64,000 nucleotides of DNA from Anaerolinea sp. (GCA_029975055.1 JARKPU010000058.1:248001-312000), one strand, 5' to 3'; positions 35,014 to 47,409 are shown, numbered from the stretch's first letter. Notes: generated by a model not told the origin, from the sequence alone. A program made the numbers and translations.

Positions 35014-37580
35014 TTGCTGCGCGGAGCTTTGCGCCAGGGCTGTGGCAGGTGGGTCTGCGCACCTTGCTACGGCATCGCTGGCAAAGTGTTTTGATGATCT
35101 TCGGCGTGGCGCTGGGGGTGGCGGTGGTCATTTCCATCGACCTGGCCAACGCCAGCGCAGGGCGCGCGTTCGTGCTCAGCACCGAAACCCTCACCGGCAA
35201 GGCCACCCATCAGATCAACGGCGGTCCGCAGGGCGTGCCGGAGGAGGTATTCACGGCCCTCAAGCGCTCCGGCTGGGGTTGGCCCGCGGCGCCGGTGGTG
35301 ACGGAGTACGTTTCTTCGCCCGAACTTGGCGGGCAGCCGCTGCAACTCTTGGGGGTAGATCCATTCTCCGACGGGGCTTTCCGCACCTTCCTGGGATCAA
35401 AGAATGCCGCCTCGCTCGCTTCGCTGACCGCCATGCTGACGGAACCCGGGGCGGTGCTGCTCGCGCGCCCGCTGGCCGAGCGTTACGGCTTGAAGATGGG
35501 CGACCGGCTGCAGATCCTGGTCGGCGGAAGGGCGCAAACGGCGCTGGTCGCCGGGCTGCTCGACCCAGCCGATAACCTCAGCCAGCGCACCTTGAACGGC
35601 GTCATCCTGGCAGATATTTCCACCGCGCAAGAACTCACCGGCACCACCGGGTACCTGAGCCGCATCGATCTGATTCTCCCGCAAGACAACCCAACTCTGC
35701 TCGGTGAATTGGAGAGCCGACTCCCGCCTGGGCTGAGTGTTTCCACCGCATCGGCGCGCAGCAGTTCGCTGGAGCAGATGACGGCGGCCTTTCGATTGAA
35801 CCTTTCGGCGCTCAGTCTGCTGGCGCTGGTGGTGGGCCTGTTCCTCATCTACAACACGATGACCTTCTCGGTGGTGCAGAGGCGCGAGCTGTTTGGCACC
35901 CTGCGCTGCCTGGGGGTGACCCGGCGCGAAATCTTCACCCTGGTGGTGGGTGAAGCCGCGCTGGTGGGGCTGGTCGGCGCCGGTCTGGGGATTGGTCTTG
36001 GAATCGTGTTGGGGCAGGTGACGGTGGGCATGGTCTCGCAGACAATCAACGATCTCTACTTCACCACCACCGTGCGTGCCGAGGGGGTGGCGGCGGGCAG
36101 CCTGGTGAAGGGCGGTCTGCTTGGCTTGCTGGCCACGTGCTTCACCGCGGCGCTGCCCGCCTGGGAGGCCGCCTCGGTGCCGCCGCGCGCGGCTTTGATG
36201 CGCTCGGGGCTGGAAGGCAAATCGCGCCGGGGGTCGGCTCGCGCGGCTCTGGGCGGCGCGGGTGCGCTGGCCGGGGCGCTGCTCCTGTTCCAGATTCCAA
36301 CCACCAGCCTCGCAGCCGGTTTCGGCGGCACACTGCTGACCGTGCTGGGGGCGGCGCTGCTCACATCGGCGGCGACAGCCCTGCTGGTTGTTGCTTTTGG
36401 CGCGGCAGCAGGGCGGCTCTTCGGTTTGGTGGGCCGCCTGGCTCCACGCAGCCTGGTCAACTCGCTCAGCCGCACGGCGGTGGCAGTGACCGCGCTGATG
36501 GTGGCGGTGGCGGTTACCATCGGCATTTCGATCATGATCGACAGCTTCCGTCACACGGTGATTCTCTGGCTGGAGGAGACGCTGCAAAGCGATATTTACA
36601 TCTCCGCGCCGATCTACACCGCCACCACGCCGAGCGCGGCCATGAACCCGGCGCTGCTCGAGCGCCTGGAGGCCTGGCCGGGGGTGGCGGGTGTGGTTTT
36701 CCAGCGCACCACCAGCGTGCAGGCCCGCAGCGGGCCGGTCAACCTCACGGCTACGCAAAACCCCCGGGTGGGGATGGAGCGCCGCTTCCTGGCGCTGGAA
36801 GGCGCGCGCAGCGAGGTTTGGCCGCGCCTGCAGGCCGGTGAAGTGCTTCTCTCCGAACCGCTGGCGAACCGCTTAGGGATTCGCCGCCCCGGCGCCGTGC
36901 TGGAGCTCAACACGCCGCAGGGCTGGAAGCAATTCCGTGTGATGGGGATTTATTACGATTATTCCTCCAGCGAGGGCATCCTGCTGATGGGGATGGGCGC
37001 TTTCCGCGCGCTCTGGGGCGACACAGCCATTACCTCCATTGGTTTACGCCTGCAGCCCGGCGTGGATGCCGACCGGCTGGTGCGCGAGCTGCAAGACAGC
37101 CTCAGCCCGGAGCAGCAGTTGGTGATTCGCGCAAATGCCACGCTGCGCCGCGATGTGTTGATGGTCTTCGACCGCACCTTTGCCATCACGGTGGCGCTGC
37201 GCCTGCTGGCGACAATTGTGGCGTTCATTGGCGTGTTGAGCGCGCTCTTTCTGCTGCAGATGGAAAAACAGCGCGAGGTGGGCATTCTGCGGGCGCTGGG
37301 GTTGACTGCCGCGCAGCTGCGCCGCATGGTGCTGCTCGAGACGGGCATGATGGGCCTCGCCGCGGGGGTGACGGCCATCCCCACCGGCATTGCCCTGGCG
37401 GTGATCCTGGTGTATGTGATCAACCAGCGTTCCTTTGGCTGGACTCTCCAGCTTTCCGTCCAGCCGCAGGCGCTGCTTCAGGGTATGCTGGTGGCGCTGG
37501 CGGCGGCGCTGCTGGCGGGCATCTACCCGGCGCTGCGCCTGAGCCGCATGCCCGCAGCGGAGGCAATCCGCTATGAATAG
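35010..37580 (+). CDS. ABC transporter permease with two FtsX domains
   Basis: 856 aa. An N-terminal helix, a large extracytoplasmic loop, then an FtsX core (about 270-400, with [32 protein letters not shown]), further helices, a second extracytoplasmic region and a second FtsX core at the C-terminus ([22 protein letters not shown]). Such doubled permeases work with one ATPase, here the preceding gene. The neighbouring AttH-like gene points to an AttEFGH-type system, whose substrate is unknown. It overlaps the next gene by eight bases. Confidence 0.88.
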   Translation: MIAARSFAPGLWQVGLRTLLRHRWQSVLMIFGVALGVAVVISIDLANASAGRAFVLSTETLTGKATHQINGGPQGVPEEVFTALKRSGWGWPAAPVVTEYVSSPELGGQPLQLLGVDPFSDGAFRTFLGSKNAASLASLTAMLTEPGAVLLARPLAERYGLKMGDRLQILVGGRAQTALVAGLLDPADNLSQRTLNGVILADISTAQELTGTTGYLSRIDLILPQDNPTLLGELESRLPPGLSVSTASARSSSLEQMTAAFRLNLSALSLLALVVGLFLIYNTMTFSVVQRRELFGTLRCLGVTRREIFTLVVGEAALVGLVGAGLGIGLGIVLGQVTVGMVSQTINDLYFTTTVRAEGVAAGSLVKGGLLGLLATCFTAALPAWEAASVPPRAALMRSGLEGKSRRGSARAALGGAGALAGALLLFQIPTTSLAAGFGGTLLTVLGAALLTSAATALLVVAFGAAAGRLFGLVGRLAPRSLVNSLSRTAVAVTALMVAVAVTIGISIMIDSFRHTVILWLEETLQSDIYISAPIYTATTPSAAMNPALLERLEAWPGVAGVVFQRTTSVQARSGPVNLTATQNPRVGMERRFLALEGARSEVWPRLQAGEVLLSEPLANRLGIRRPGAVLELNTPQGWKQFRVMGIYYDYSSSEGILLMGMGAFRALWGDTAITSIGLRLQPGVDADRLVRELQDSLSPEQQLVIRANATLRRDVLMVFDRTFAITVALRLLATIVAFIGVLSALFLLQMEKQREVGILRALGLTAAQLRRMVLLETGMMGLAAGVTAIPTGIALAVILVYVINQRSFGWTLQLSVQPQALLQGMLVALAAALLAGIYPALRLSRMPAAEAIRYE

Positions 37581-38736
37581 ACGCACGCTGGCATGGACTC
37601 TGGTCGTTCTGCTGGCCGTTGGGCTTGCCGCGGCGGGGCTGGCGCTGGCTCCGCGGCAAAAAGCTGAAGTCGAGGCCAGCCTGGAAGGGTTATCCCTCCC
37701 CGGCGGGCCTTTTGAGCGCGCCGAAGGGCCGGCGGCGTTCACCTTTCCAAAGGATTTCGGCCCGCATGAGGGCTTCCAGACCGAATGGTGGTACTACACC
37801 GGCAACCTCGCCACGAATGACGGGCAGGAATTTGGTTTTCAGTTGACCTTCTTCCGGCGGGCCTTGCTGGGGCCGGGCCAGGGCGCGGAACGCACTTCGG
37901 CCTGGGGCACCGGGCAGGTTTACCTGGCGCACTTCACGCTTTCAGAGATCAGCCGGGGCCGGTTCCATGCCTTCGAGCGCTTTGAGCGCGGTGCGGCCGG
38001 CCTTGCAGGTGCGCAGGGCGAGCCACGGTTTTCCGCCTGGGTGGATGACTGGCTGGTTGAGCAGACCGGAGAAAAAGAATTTCGCCTGCATGCCGCCGAG
38101 AACGGCGTGCAGATCGACCTCAACTTGAGAGACCTCAAAGGGCCGGTTCTGCAGGGCGACCGCGGCTACAGCCGGAAGGGACCCGAGCCGGGGAACGCCT
38201 CGTATTACATCAGCCAGACGCGCCTGGAAACAACCGGCACGCTTTCGGTGGGCGGCCGCGATTACGCCGTCGGCGGGTTGAGCTGGATGGACCACGAGTA
38301 TTCCACCAGCGCCCTGGGAGACGGCCTGGTTGGCTGGGATTGGTTCTCGCTTCAGCTCGATGACGGCTCGGAACTGATGGTCTATCGCCTTCGGAAGGCC
38401 GACGGTTCGCCGGGTGAATACTCGCAAGGCACGCTGATCCGCCCGGATGGCTCAGTCCGGCCCCTCACGCGCGAGGATTTCTCGGTGGAGGTAAATGGCA
38501 CCTGGCAAAGCCCGCATTCCGGCGGCGTTTACCCCGCTGCGTGGGTGGTGAGCGTGCCGGACGAAGGGCTGACTTTGAGAATCCGCCCGAAGATGGCTGA
38601 CCAGGAGCTCAACCTTTCGTTTATTTACTGGGAGGGGGCCGTCCGTGTGGAAGGCGAAAGGAACGGGGCGCCGCTGGGCGGGAGCGGTTATGTGGAGCTG
38701 ACCGGTTACGCGCAAAGCCTGGCTGGCAGGTTCTGA
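37573..38736 (+). CDS. AttH/CrtC-like lipocalin-domain protein
   Basis: 387 aa. One N-terminal hydrophobic anchor (about 7-27) precedes the lipocalin-like fold with FQTEWWYYTGNLATNDGQEFGFQLTFFRR, YYISQTRLETTG, GGLSWMDHEYSTSALGDGLVGWDWFSLQL. This is the AttH/hydroxyneurosporene synthase family. In other bacteria AttH genes accompany FtsX-type ABC transporters, as here. CrtC-type carotenoid hydratase activity is not likely without carotenoid genes nearby. The gene is the last in the operon. Confidence 0.82.
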   Translation: MNRRTLAWTLVVLLAVGLAAAGLALAPRQKAEVEASLEGLSLPGGPFERAEGPAAFTFPKDFGPHEGFQTEWWYYTGNLATNDGQEFGFQLTFFRRALLGPGQGAERTSAWGTGQVYLAHFTLSEISRGRFHAFERFERGAAGLAGAQGEPRFSAWVDDWLVEQTGEKEFRLHAAENGVQIDLNLRDLKGPVLQGDRGYSRKGPEPGNASYYISQTRLETTGTLSVGGRDYAVGGLSWMDHEYSTSALGDGLVGWDWFSLQLDDGSELMVYRLRKADGSPGEYSQGTLIRPDGSVRPLTREDFSVEVNGTWQSPHSGGVYPAAWVVSVPDEGLTLRIRPKMADQELNLSFIYWEGAVRVEGERNGAPLGGSGYVELTGYAQSLAGRF

Positions 38737-38740
38737 TAGT

Positions 38741-38780
38741 AAAAGCAGGCGGGTGGCACGCGTGTCACCCGCCTGCTTTT
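38741..38780. terminator. Bidirectional terminator between the AttH-like gene and the 113-aa gene
   Basis: A 15-bp perfect stem AAAAGCAGGCGGGTG/CACCCGCCTGCTTTT with a self-complementary loop. A and T ends on both sides allow both directions. Confidence 0.85.
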
Positions 38781-38795
38781 GGATGCGCTCGATGG

Positions 38796-39137
38796 TTAGA
38801 AGCGGCTTTCTTTGCGGGTGGATTTCATCACCTTGAAGCGGTTGCCTTCAACCGGCTCGAGGATGAAGCGCGGCGGGTTGCCCATGGCCCAGGGGGCCAG
38901 GCCGTTGTGACGCAGCCACCGGCCTACGGCGGTGGAATGCAGCTCGCGGGGAGTTTCACCCCAAAAGAGGGCGGGATCGATGTTAATCTCTTCAACGGCA
39001 GGTTCACCCGGGATTTCCAGGATGATGGACTGCCATTCTTTCTTGAAGAATTCGTCGCGGTCGGCGGGGCTGACTTTGAAACCGTACCCGCTGCCGTTTC
39101 GACTGTGCGCGCCGTTGTTCCAGGCTGTGACAACCAT
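38796..39137 (-). CDS. Conserved-looking hypothetical protein, 113 aa
   Basis: I do not recognise the family. The frame starts at an ATG with an AGGAGG site and a TATAAT box at 39169-39164. It is soluble with no cysteine and no transmembrane helix. Motifs that look structured are AWNNGAHS, FKVSPADRDEFFKKEW and AVGRWLRHNGLAPW. The well-formed regulatory signals and terminator support a real gene. The repeat at 39185-39223 lies just upstream of its promoter. Confidence 0.6.
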   Translation of the reverse strand: MVVTAWNNGAHSRNGSGYGFKVSPADRDEFFKKEWQSIILEIPGEPAVEEINIDPALFWGETPRELHSTAVGRWLRHNGLAPWAMGNPPRFILEPVEGNRFKVMKSTRKESRF

Positions 39138-39163
39138 AGGTCGGTCCTCCTTGTTGTGAGGGA

Positions 39164-39169
39164 ATTATA
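39164..39169 (-). promoter_or_regulatory. -10 box of the 113-aa gene
   Basis: TATAAT on the minus strand, 26 bases from the start codon at 39137, followed by AGGAGG. Confidence 0.55.
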
Positions 39170-39184
39170 ACCGCAATCCGGGGC

Positions 39185-39223
39185 GCCCTCATCCCTGACC
39201 CTTCTCCCACCGGGAGAAGGGGA
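39185..39223. repeat. Dispersed palindromic repeat, copy A
   Basis: GCCCTCATCC then CCTTCTCCC-acc-GGGAGAAGG, a nine-base stem. A related copy in the same orientation is at 56315-56353. Both are intergenic. Confidence 0.5.
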
Positions 39224-39241
39224 AAATGGCAAGCGCATCGA

Positions 39242-39853
39242 TCACCACTTGGTGTAGCCCTGGGTCATGCCGCGGTATTCGATGAAAGGCTCGTTGATCA
39301 GCTTGGCGTAGAGCGCGATCTGGCACGATTCTTCCAGGGTGGACGACCAGTGGAAGGCTTCGTCGATGGTCTGGCCGATGGCAAAACTGCCATGCCCGCG
39401 CAGCATGACGATCTTATACGACTGCAGCGCGTCGGCGAGTTTGTTGGCCATCTCCGGCGTGCCGGATGCGAATTCCTCGGTGATGACGGGCACTTTCTTG
39501 AGCAGGTAAGAGGCTTCGTTGTCTATGGGGACGATCTCATCGCGCGAGAGCGAGAAGGCGATGGCCGTGCGCGGGTGGCAGTGGACGATGGCCAGCGCGG
39601 GCGTGCGCATGTAAATGGTGCGGTGCGCCAGGAGTTCGGTGGAGGCCAGAGTCACCCCCGAATCGTTCTTCTCGATGCCGGTTTCGATCAGGTCATGCGG
39701 CTTGAGGTTGCCCAGCTGCGCCCCGCGCCGTTTGATGATGACGCGGTCGCCGACGCGGATGCTGATGTTCCCGCCGTGCGAGGAGATCATGTTGGCGGTG
39801 TAGAGATCGCGGCCGATCTCGCAAAATTGCTGGTAAATTCGTTCGTCGATCAT
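39242..39853 (-). CDS. Class II aldolase/adducin-family protein
   Basis: 203 aa. The fold landmarks are SSHGGNISIRVGDRVIIKRRGAQLG, HRTIYMRTPALAIVHCHPRTAIAF (the His-x-His zinc motif HCH) and MLRGHGSFAIGQTIDEAF with the third His. These match L-fuculose-phosphate aldolase-like enzymes, which split sugar phosphates into dihydroxyacetone phosphate and an aldehyde. The ATG overlaps the stop of the upstream aldehyde:ferredoxin oxidoreductase (four bases), so aldehyde handling is likely coupled. Confidence 0.85.
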   Translation of the reverse strand: MIDERIYQQFCEIGRDLYTANMISSHGGNISIRVGDRVIIKRRGAQLGNLKPHDLIETGIEKNDSGVTLASTELLAHRTIYMRTPALAIVHCHPRTAIAFSLSRDEIVPIDNEASYLLKKVPVITEEFASGTPEMANKLADALQSYKIVMLRGHGSFAIGQTIDEAFHWSSTLEESCQIALYAKLINEPFIEYRGMTQGYTKW

Positions 39854-41643
39854 GCGACTGCCTCCACGAGTTGATCCAGCCCGAGTGCTTCGAGCTTGGC
39901 AGCGCGCGGGACGCCCTCGTCATCCCATCCGCGCGCGCGATAATATTCTTTGAGCATCGGTTCGAGGTGACTCACCCAGCCCTTGCTGGGGCCTTCTACG
40001 ACCGGCTCGGTGAGCATACGCGGGGGCAGGGTGTCTTGCGCGCGGGTGAAGCCTTCGCGCAGGTTATACAGCTTTTCGAGGTTCCAAACCCGCTCGCCCA
40101 CCTTGATCAGCTCGCCCGTGGCGTATTTGATGCCTGTCACGGCTGAAAGAGCGCGGGCGAAGTATTCCTCGGCGACGCCCATGTTGGTGAACTTGCATAT
40201 CACGAGTGAGTCGATGGCGGCAGAAGAATTCTGGTGCAGGATGACATACGAAGACTTGCCCTGCACCTGCAAGCGGTCGATCATCTTGGGTAGGCCAAGC
40301 ACTTCCAGCCCGAGCATATTTCCGCGCATGTGGCATGCCCCGCGGTTGGAAGTGGCGTAGAGCAAACCCTGGCCCTGCATGCCGCGCGGGTCGTAGGCGG
40401 GCATTTCCAGGCCCTTCACCGACATAGAAAGATCCGGCCGGCCATAGCGCGCGGCCAGGCGCAGGCTGCCATCGGCCAGTTCGGCGCCCAGGCCGGTGCG
40501 CAGGGCCATGCCCTCCAGGGTGGGGGCCAGCAGGTCGGCGCGGCCAAAGCGCAGGTCGCTGTCGAGCAGGCCGAGTTCGGAGAGTTCCATCGCGCAGGCG
40601 ATGGTCGAGCCGGCGGAGATGGTATCCATGCCGAGGTCGTTGCACAACGCATTGGCCTCGATGATGGCAGTCAGGTCGTTGATTCCGCACTGCGCGCCCA
40701 TCGCCCAGGTGGTCTCGAACTCGGGGCCTTCGCCTTCCACCTTTTCGGTCTTGGAGATGCGCGTGCAGCCGATGGGGCAGGCCCAGCAGGCTTCGTTCTT
40801 CACCAGGTACTTCTCGGTGAGAGCCTCGCCGGAGATATCATCGGCGTGCTCGAACTGGCTCTGGCGGTGATTGCGGGTGGGCAGCGCGCCGACGGCATTG
40901 ACCACGTTCATCATCACAACCGTGCCGAACTCGGGGAGCGCCTGGCTGGTGAGCGGGCTGGCCTTGAGCAGCTTGCGCGACTCGTAGAGCATGTATTTGA
41001 ACAGCTCCTGGTCGATGATCTCAGGGCGCTGCTTGCCCTCCACGACGATGGCTTTGAGGTTCTTGCTGCCCATCACCGCGCCTGGGCCGCCGCGCGCCAG
41101 GCTGCGCTGACCGTCGTTCATGATGGCAGCGATGCGCGACAGGTTCTCTCCGGCCGGGCCGATGCACAGCACGTTACGCTTGTTGTTGTTCTGCCCGAGG
41201 ATAGAGGTCGTCTCCATCACGCGCCTGCCCCACAGGTGGGCGGCCGGGTTGATGGTGACGCCGGCGGGAGAGATCTCGATATACACCGGCGAGGCGGCTT
41301 TGCCGCGCACGATGAGCACGTCAAACCCGGTGCGCTTGAACTGCATGCCCCAGTAGCCGCCTGAGTTGGCGTCCAGCACGGTGCCCGTCAGCGGGCTTTT
41401 GGTGGAAACGGAGAAGCGGTTGCTGGTCTGGTAGCCGGTGCCGGTGAGCGGCCCTCCGGCAAAGATGAGCACATTGGCGGGTGAAAGCGGGTCCACCTCC
41501 GGGCCGACTTCGTCCCAGAGCAGGCGCGCGCCCAGCCCCCGGCCGCCGAGAAAATCGCGCGCCAGGGCCATATCCAGCGGTTTGGTGAGGATCTCACCGC
41601 TCGTCAGGTTGATATCAAGGATTTTTCCCATCCAGCCGCCCAT
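39850..41643 (-). CDS. Tungsten-type aldehyde:ferredoxin oxidoreductase
   Basis: 597 aa from the ATG at 41643 (GGAGGTCACC upstream). N-terminal pterin-binding features are GGRGLGARLLWDEVGPEVDPLSP, GPLTGTGYQTSNRFSVSTKSPLTG and ARGGPGAVMGSKNLKAI. The 4Fe-4S ligands are Cys286, Cys289 and Cys293 (CWACPIGC) with Cys483 (VICKF). It oxidises aldehydes to acids and reduces ferredoxin, so the organism is probably anaerobic. No ferredoxin or molybdopterin gene is adjacent. Translation is coupled to the aldolase gene. Confidence 0.92.
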   Translation of the reverse strand: MGGWMGKILDINLTSGEILTKPLDMALARDFLGGRGLGARLLWDEVGPEVDPLSPANVLIFAGGPLTGTGYQTSNRFSVSTKSPLTGTVLDANSGGYWGMQFKRTGFDVLIVRGKAASPVYIEISPAGVTINPAAHLWGRRVMETTSILGQNNNKRNVLCIGPAGENLSRIAAIMNDGQRSLARGGPGAVMGSKNLKAIVVEGKQRPEIIDQELFKYMLYESRKLLKASPLTSQALPEFGTVVMMNVVNAVGALPTRNHRQSQFEHADDISGEALTEKYLVKNEACWACPIGCTRISKTEKVEGEGPEFETTWAMGAQCGINDLTAIIEANALCNDLGMDTISAGSTIACAMELSELGLLDSDLRFGRADLLAPTLEGMALRTGLGAELADGSLRLAARYGRPDLSMSVKGLEMPAYDPRGMQGQGLLYATSNRGACHMRGNMLGLEVLGLPKMIDRLQVQGKSSYVILHQNSSAAIDSLVICKFTNMGVAEEYFARALSAVTGIKYATGELIKVGERVWNLEKLYNLREGFTRAQDTLPPRMLTEPVVEGPSKGWVSHLEPMLKEYYRARGWDDEGVPRAAKLEALGLDQLVEAVA

Positions 41644-41846
41644 AAATGGTGACCTCCGTCTCAATTTATATTCGTGTTTCAATTCCTCTTTCGGGGAAGA
41701 AAAGCATTATCGCAGGGGTGGTATCCACCATTGATCATACCATAAGGCGCAGCAGGCAGTGTGCAGAACCCGTGGATGCCGCGAACCGATGCCTGCCGCC
41801 GCAGATCACCCGGCGGGCCGGGGGTGTGCTGTTTCACCCGGGCTGG

Positions 41847-44300
<2,454 letters not shown>

Positions 44301-44338
44301 GGTGCATTCCCGTCCAGACGGCAAAGGATGATCTATAG

Positions 44339-44344
44339 ATTATA
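44339..44344 (-). promoter_or_regulatory. -10 box of glgP
   Basis: TATAAT on the minus strand with the context GGATATAATC, leaving a leader of about 32 bases. Confidence 0.5.
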
Positions 44345-44373
44345 TCCGGAACATGAAAAAGGGAAGCGCGCGC

Positions 44374-46272
44374 TCACCCTTGCAGGCGTTTCTGGCGGGC
44401 CTTATCCTCGTACATCAGGTTGTCGGCTTTCTTCATCACGTCCACCAGCTCGGAATCCTGCTCACCGGTGGCTGCGCCGATGGCCAGGCTCAGGCGGATG
44501 GGGCGTTCCTGGGCGTTCAGCGCGCCAAGCTTTTCGGTCAGGCGCTTCAAAATGGCCTGGGCGCCTTCGGCGTCGGTTTCTGGCAGGAGGATGGCAAATT
44601 CATCACCGCCAATGCGCGCCACCACGTCTTCCGAGCGGAACGATTCGCGCATCACCTGGGCGATGGTGCGCAGCAATTCATCTCCGGCCGCATGGCCGTA
44701 CTCGTCGTTGGTCAGCTTAAGGTTGTTCACATCGGTCATCACGATCGTCACCGGGTAAAGGCGGCTGTTCTGCAGGCGGCGCAGTTCCGTCTCGAAGAAC
44801 GCGCGGTTATACAGCCCGGTGAGGACGTCATGGCTGCCGAGGAACTTCAACTGCTCTTCGGCTTTCTTGCGCTCGGTGACATCGGTCATCACGAAGATCG
44901 CCGAGGTGATCTGCTCTTCCTGGCGGATTGCCCCGATGGTGACTTCATACCAGGAAGATTGGCCGTCGCCGCCGTGGATTTCCACCTCATGGTGCTGCTG
45001 AGCCCCGTTGGTGAAAACCGCTTTCAACGCGCGGTGAATTTTGCTGCGTTCGGAGGGCGGCAGGAGCGAGTGGAAATCCTTGCCGATCACCTCTCCAAGA
45101 GGGCGCGAGATGGGACGATTCATCCACTGCACGCGGTATTGCGGGTCTACGGTGGCGATGATGGCTGGGGCGTTCTCCGCCAGGCCGCGCCAGCGGGCTT
45201 CGGATTCTCGCAGGGCGTTCTCGGCAACTTTCCGGTTGGTGATATCCTGCACCGCGCCGATGATATGGGTGACGCGCTTCTCGGCATCGTTCCAGATGGG
45301 CTGCAGGTAATCGCGCAACCAGACCACCTCGCCATGCCTGGAGATAATGCGGTACTCGATCACCACCGGCTGGTTGGAAAGGGAATAAGTGTAGGCCTCG
45401 ACCGATTTAAGCTTATCTTCCATGTGGCTGAGGTCGATCCACGAAAGCCCTTTGAGGTTCATTTCCTCGAAGGAATAACCGGTGATGCGCTCATAAGCAC
45501 CGCTGACCCACTCGATGTGCACCATGTTTTGTGGGTCGATCGTTGCAGAATAGATAAAATCGGAGGTGAGTTGCGAGATGATGCGGTGGCGGCGCTCGCT
45601 CTCGTGCAGGTCCTGTTCCACGCGCTTGCGGTCGGTGATGTTGACGAAGGTCATTTGCACCGCCGGTTCGCCGTCGAAGAACGTCCGGCTGAAGAAGGCT
45701 TCCAGGAAGAAGACCATGCCGCGCTTGTTGAGGATGCGAATTTCGCGTTTCTGCGAAGGCGTTTCGATCCCTTTGGCGTGCAAAAAGAGCATCACCGTCT
45801 CGCGGTCAAACGGGTGAAAGAGCGAGGCAATTTGCTGGTCGGTGAGCGAAAGGAGCGCCTCACTCGTCTGGCCGGTCAGGTAAGCGAAGGCCGGGTTGCA
45901 GAAGACAATCCGGCCGTTCTGGTAAACCGCCAGGCCCTGCGCCGATTTTTGCACGAAAAGCTGGTAAACATCTTCAGCGCGCCGCGATTGGACGAAGAGC
46001 GGCCTGATGAGGACGATGCCGATCAACAGGACAGCTGAGATGAGCAGCTCGATCACTTCTTGATACAGGTTGAGGGTGACGGCTCCGGGCTCCCAGATGC
46101 TCAAGGCAAGGCGCACCACTTTGACGGAGCACATCAGGAACACACCGATACAGATCATTGCCCAGGCGGTTTTCCAGCGGCGGATCGGCACCAGGCGAAA
46201 GGCAATATATACCGTTATCACCTGAAGAACGGTGCTGATCCCAATGCAGGCTATTTCAAACCCCCTCAGCAT
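44374..46272 (-). CDS. Membrane PAS-PAS-PAS-GGDEF diguanylate cyclase
   Basis: 632 aa. Two to three N-terminal transmembrane helices (residues 1-95) precede three PAS/PAC modules (about 115-225, 240-365 and 365-485; each ends with a DITxRK-type motif). The C-terminal domain has the intact GGDEF motif at residues 555-559, so it can make c-di-GMP. The start at 46272 has GGGGGGATC upstream; an ATG at 46284 is an alternative. A -10 box lies at 46318-46313. No EAL domain. Confidence 0.88.
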   Translation of the reverse strand: MLRGFEIACIGISTVLQVITVYIAFRLVPIRRWKTAWAMICIGVFLMCSVKVVRLALSIWEPGAVTLNLYQEVIELLISAVLLIGIVLIRPLFVQSRRAEDVYQLFVQKSAQGLAVYQNGRIVFCNPAFAYLTGQTSEALLSLTDQQIASLFHPFDRETVMLFLHAKGIETPSQKREIRILNKRGMVFFLEAFFSRTFFDGEPAVQMTFVNITDRKRVEQDLHESERRHRIISQLTSDFIYSATIDPQNMVHIEWVSGAYERITGYSFEEMNLKGLSWIDLSHMEDKLKSVEAYTYSLSNQPVVIEYRIISRHGEVVWLRDYLQPIWNDAEKRVTHIIGAVQDITNRKVAENALRESEARWRGLAENAPAIIATVDPQYRVQWMNRPISRPLGEVIGKDFHSLLPPSERSKIHRALKAVFTNGAQQHHEVEIHGGDGQSSWYEVTIGAIRQEEQITSAIFVMTDVTERKKAEEQLKFLGSHDVLTGLYNRAFFETELRRLQNSRLYPVTIVMTDVNNLKLTNDEYGHAAGDELLRTIAQVMRESFRSEDVVARIGGDEFAILLPETDAEGAQAILKRLTEKLGALNAQERPIRLSLAIGAATGEQDSELVDVMKKADNLMYEDKARQKRLQG

Positions 46273-46312
46273 GATCCCCCCCATGCCCTCAAAGTAAGCC
46301 GGTAGTAATCTG

Positions 46313-46318
46313 ATTATA
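46313..46318 (-). promoter_or_regulatory. -10 box of the GGDEF gene
   Basis: TATAAT in the context GGGTATAATC, 41 bases upstream of the start. Confidence 0.5.
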
Positions 46319-46371
46319 CCCGATCCGGTTGGTCTGTGCATCGATACCTTTGTAAGGTGCGTATGAGGCAG

Positions 46372-47394
46372 TCATGTGGATGCTTCGGCGGGTGGGGCGG
46401 TGGAACCGCGCAAGACCAACCTGGACTGAAGAAATACCTGGTTGCTCGACGGCAGGCTGCCCTTGAGAATCTGGATGAGCAGGCGCACGGCCGTCTCGAT
46501 GAGTTCCTCGGCGGGCATGTGGATGGTGGTCAGGCCGGGCCAGGTGCGGCCGGCTGCGGCGATATCATCACAGCCGCACACCGAAAGGCCGCCGGGCACG
46601 TCAAGCCCCAGCTCGCGGGCGGCATAGATCGCGCCAAGAGCGGCTTCATCGTTGCCGGCGAAGATCGCCGTCGGGCGCGGTGAACCTTCCAGCAGCAGGC
46701 GGGCAGCGGTGTACCCGCCATCGAAGGTGAACTCGGAATCGCGCACCAGGGCCGGGTCGAAGGGAATCGAATGCGCTTCCAGGGCCTGCTTGTAGCCCTC
46801 CAGGCGGTCAAAGCTGGCGCGCATATTGCGCGGGCCCATCAAGAAGGCGATGCGCCGGTGCCCCAGGCCTAGCAGGTGTTCCATCATGCCGCGCGCGCCT
46901 TCGATGTCATCCGAAGCCACGAAGGGGGTCTTTTCGGGGCGGTTGAAGGGGTTGATTTGCACCAGGGGCACCTTGAACGTGTCGAGCAGCTCGGAGACGA
47001 AGTCTTCAGCGTCGCATGGCGGGGTGGTGACGAAACCGTCGATGCGATGCTCGTAGATCAGGCTGACCAATTTCCGCTTGGAGCGGGCGTGGGTGGGGAA
47101 GTAGGGCTGGAAGAGGATGTCATAATTCTCTTCGTAGCCGATATCCATGATGAGCGAGAGGATGCCGGAAGCAGGCTGGAGCAGGCCCGGGTACATCAGG
47201 ATGCAAATCTGGAAGGATTTATTTTGCACCAGGCGGCGGGCCGAGATGTTGGGCGCGTAACCCACGGCGCGGATAGCGGCCTGGACGCGCGCGCGCGTTT
47301 CTTCCGTCACATAGGGTTCGCCGTTGACGACGCGCGAGACCGTCTTGATGGAGCATCCGGCAAGCCTGGCGACATCACGAATGGTGGCTGGCAA
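46372..47394 (-). CDS. LacI-family transcriptional regulator
   Basis: 340 aa. The N-terminal HTH and hinge are standard: TIRDVARLAGCSIKTVSRVVNGEPYVTEETRARV and SARRLVQNKS. The C-terminal periplasmic-binding-like domain contains IDGFVTTPPC, GLGHRRIAFLMGP and AIFAGNDEAALGAIYAARELG. It likely senses a sugar. It is divergent from the UroD-like gene, and two operators with the same CAACGTTG core lie between them, one near each start, which suggests that this regulator represses both genes. Confidence 0.9.
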   Translation of the reverse strand: MPATIRDVARLAGCSIKTVSRVVNGEPYVTEETRARVQAAIRAVGYAPNISARRLVQNKSFQICILMYPGLLQPASGILSLIMDIGYEENYDILFQPYFPTHARSKRKLVSLIYEHRIDGFVTTPPCDAEDFVSELLDTFKVPLVQINPFNRPEKTPFVASDDIEGARGMMEHLLGLGHRRIAFLMGPRNMRASFDRLEGYKQALEAHSIPFDPALVRDSEFTFDGGYTAARLLLEGSPRPTAIFAGNDEAALGAIYAARELGLDVPGGLSVCGCDDIAAAGRTWPGLTTIHMPAEELIETAVRLLIQILKGSLPSSNQVFLQSRLVLRGSTAPPAEAST

Positions 47395-47409
47395 GGCGCA
47401 TCCTTTTTA

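Noticed and set aside
35397..36758. A 453-codon minus-strand frame in the FtsX permease gene
   Set aside because: Rich in Gln, Arg and His with no domain; the permease on the other strand is complete and overlaps its ATPase gene.
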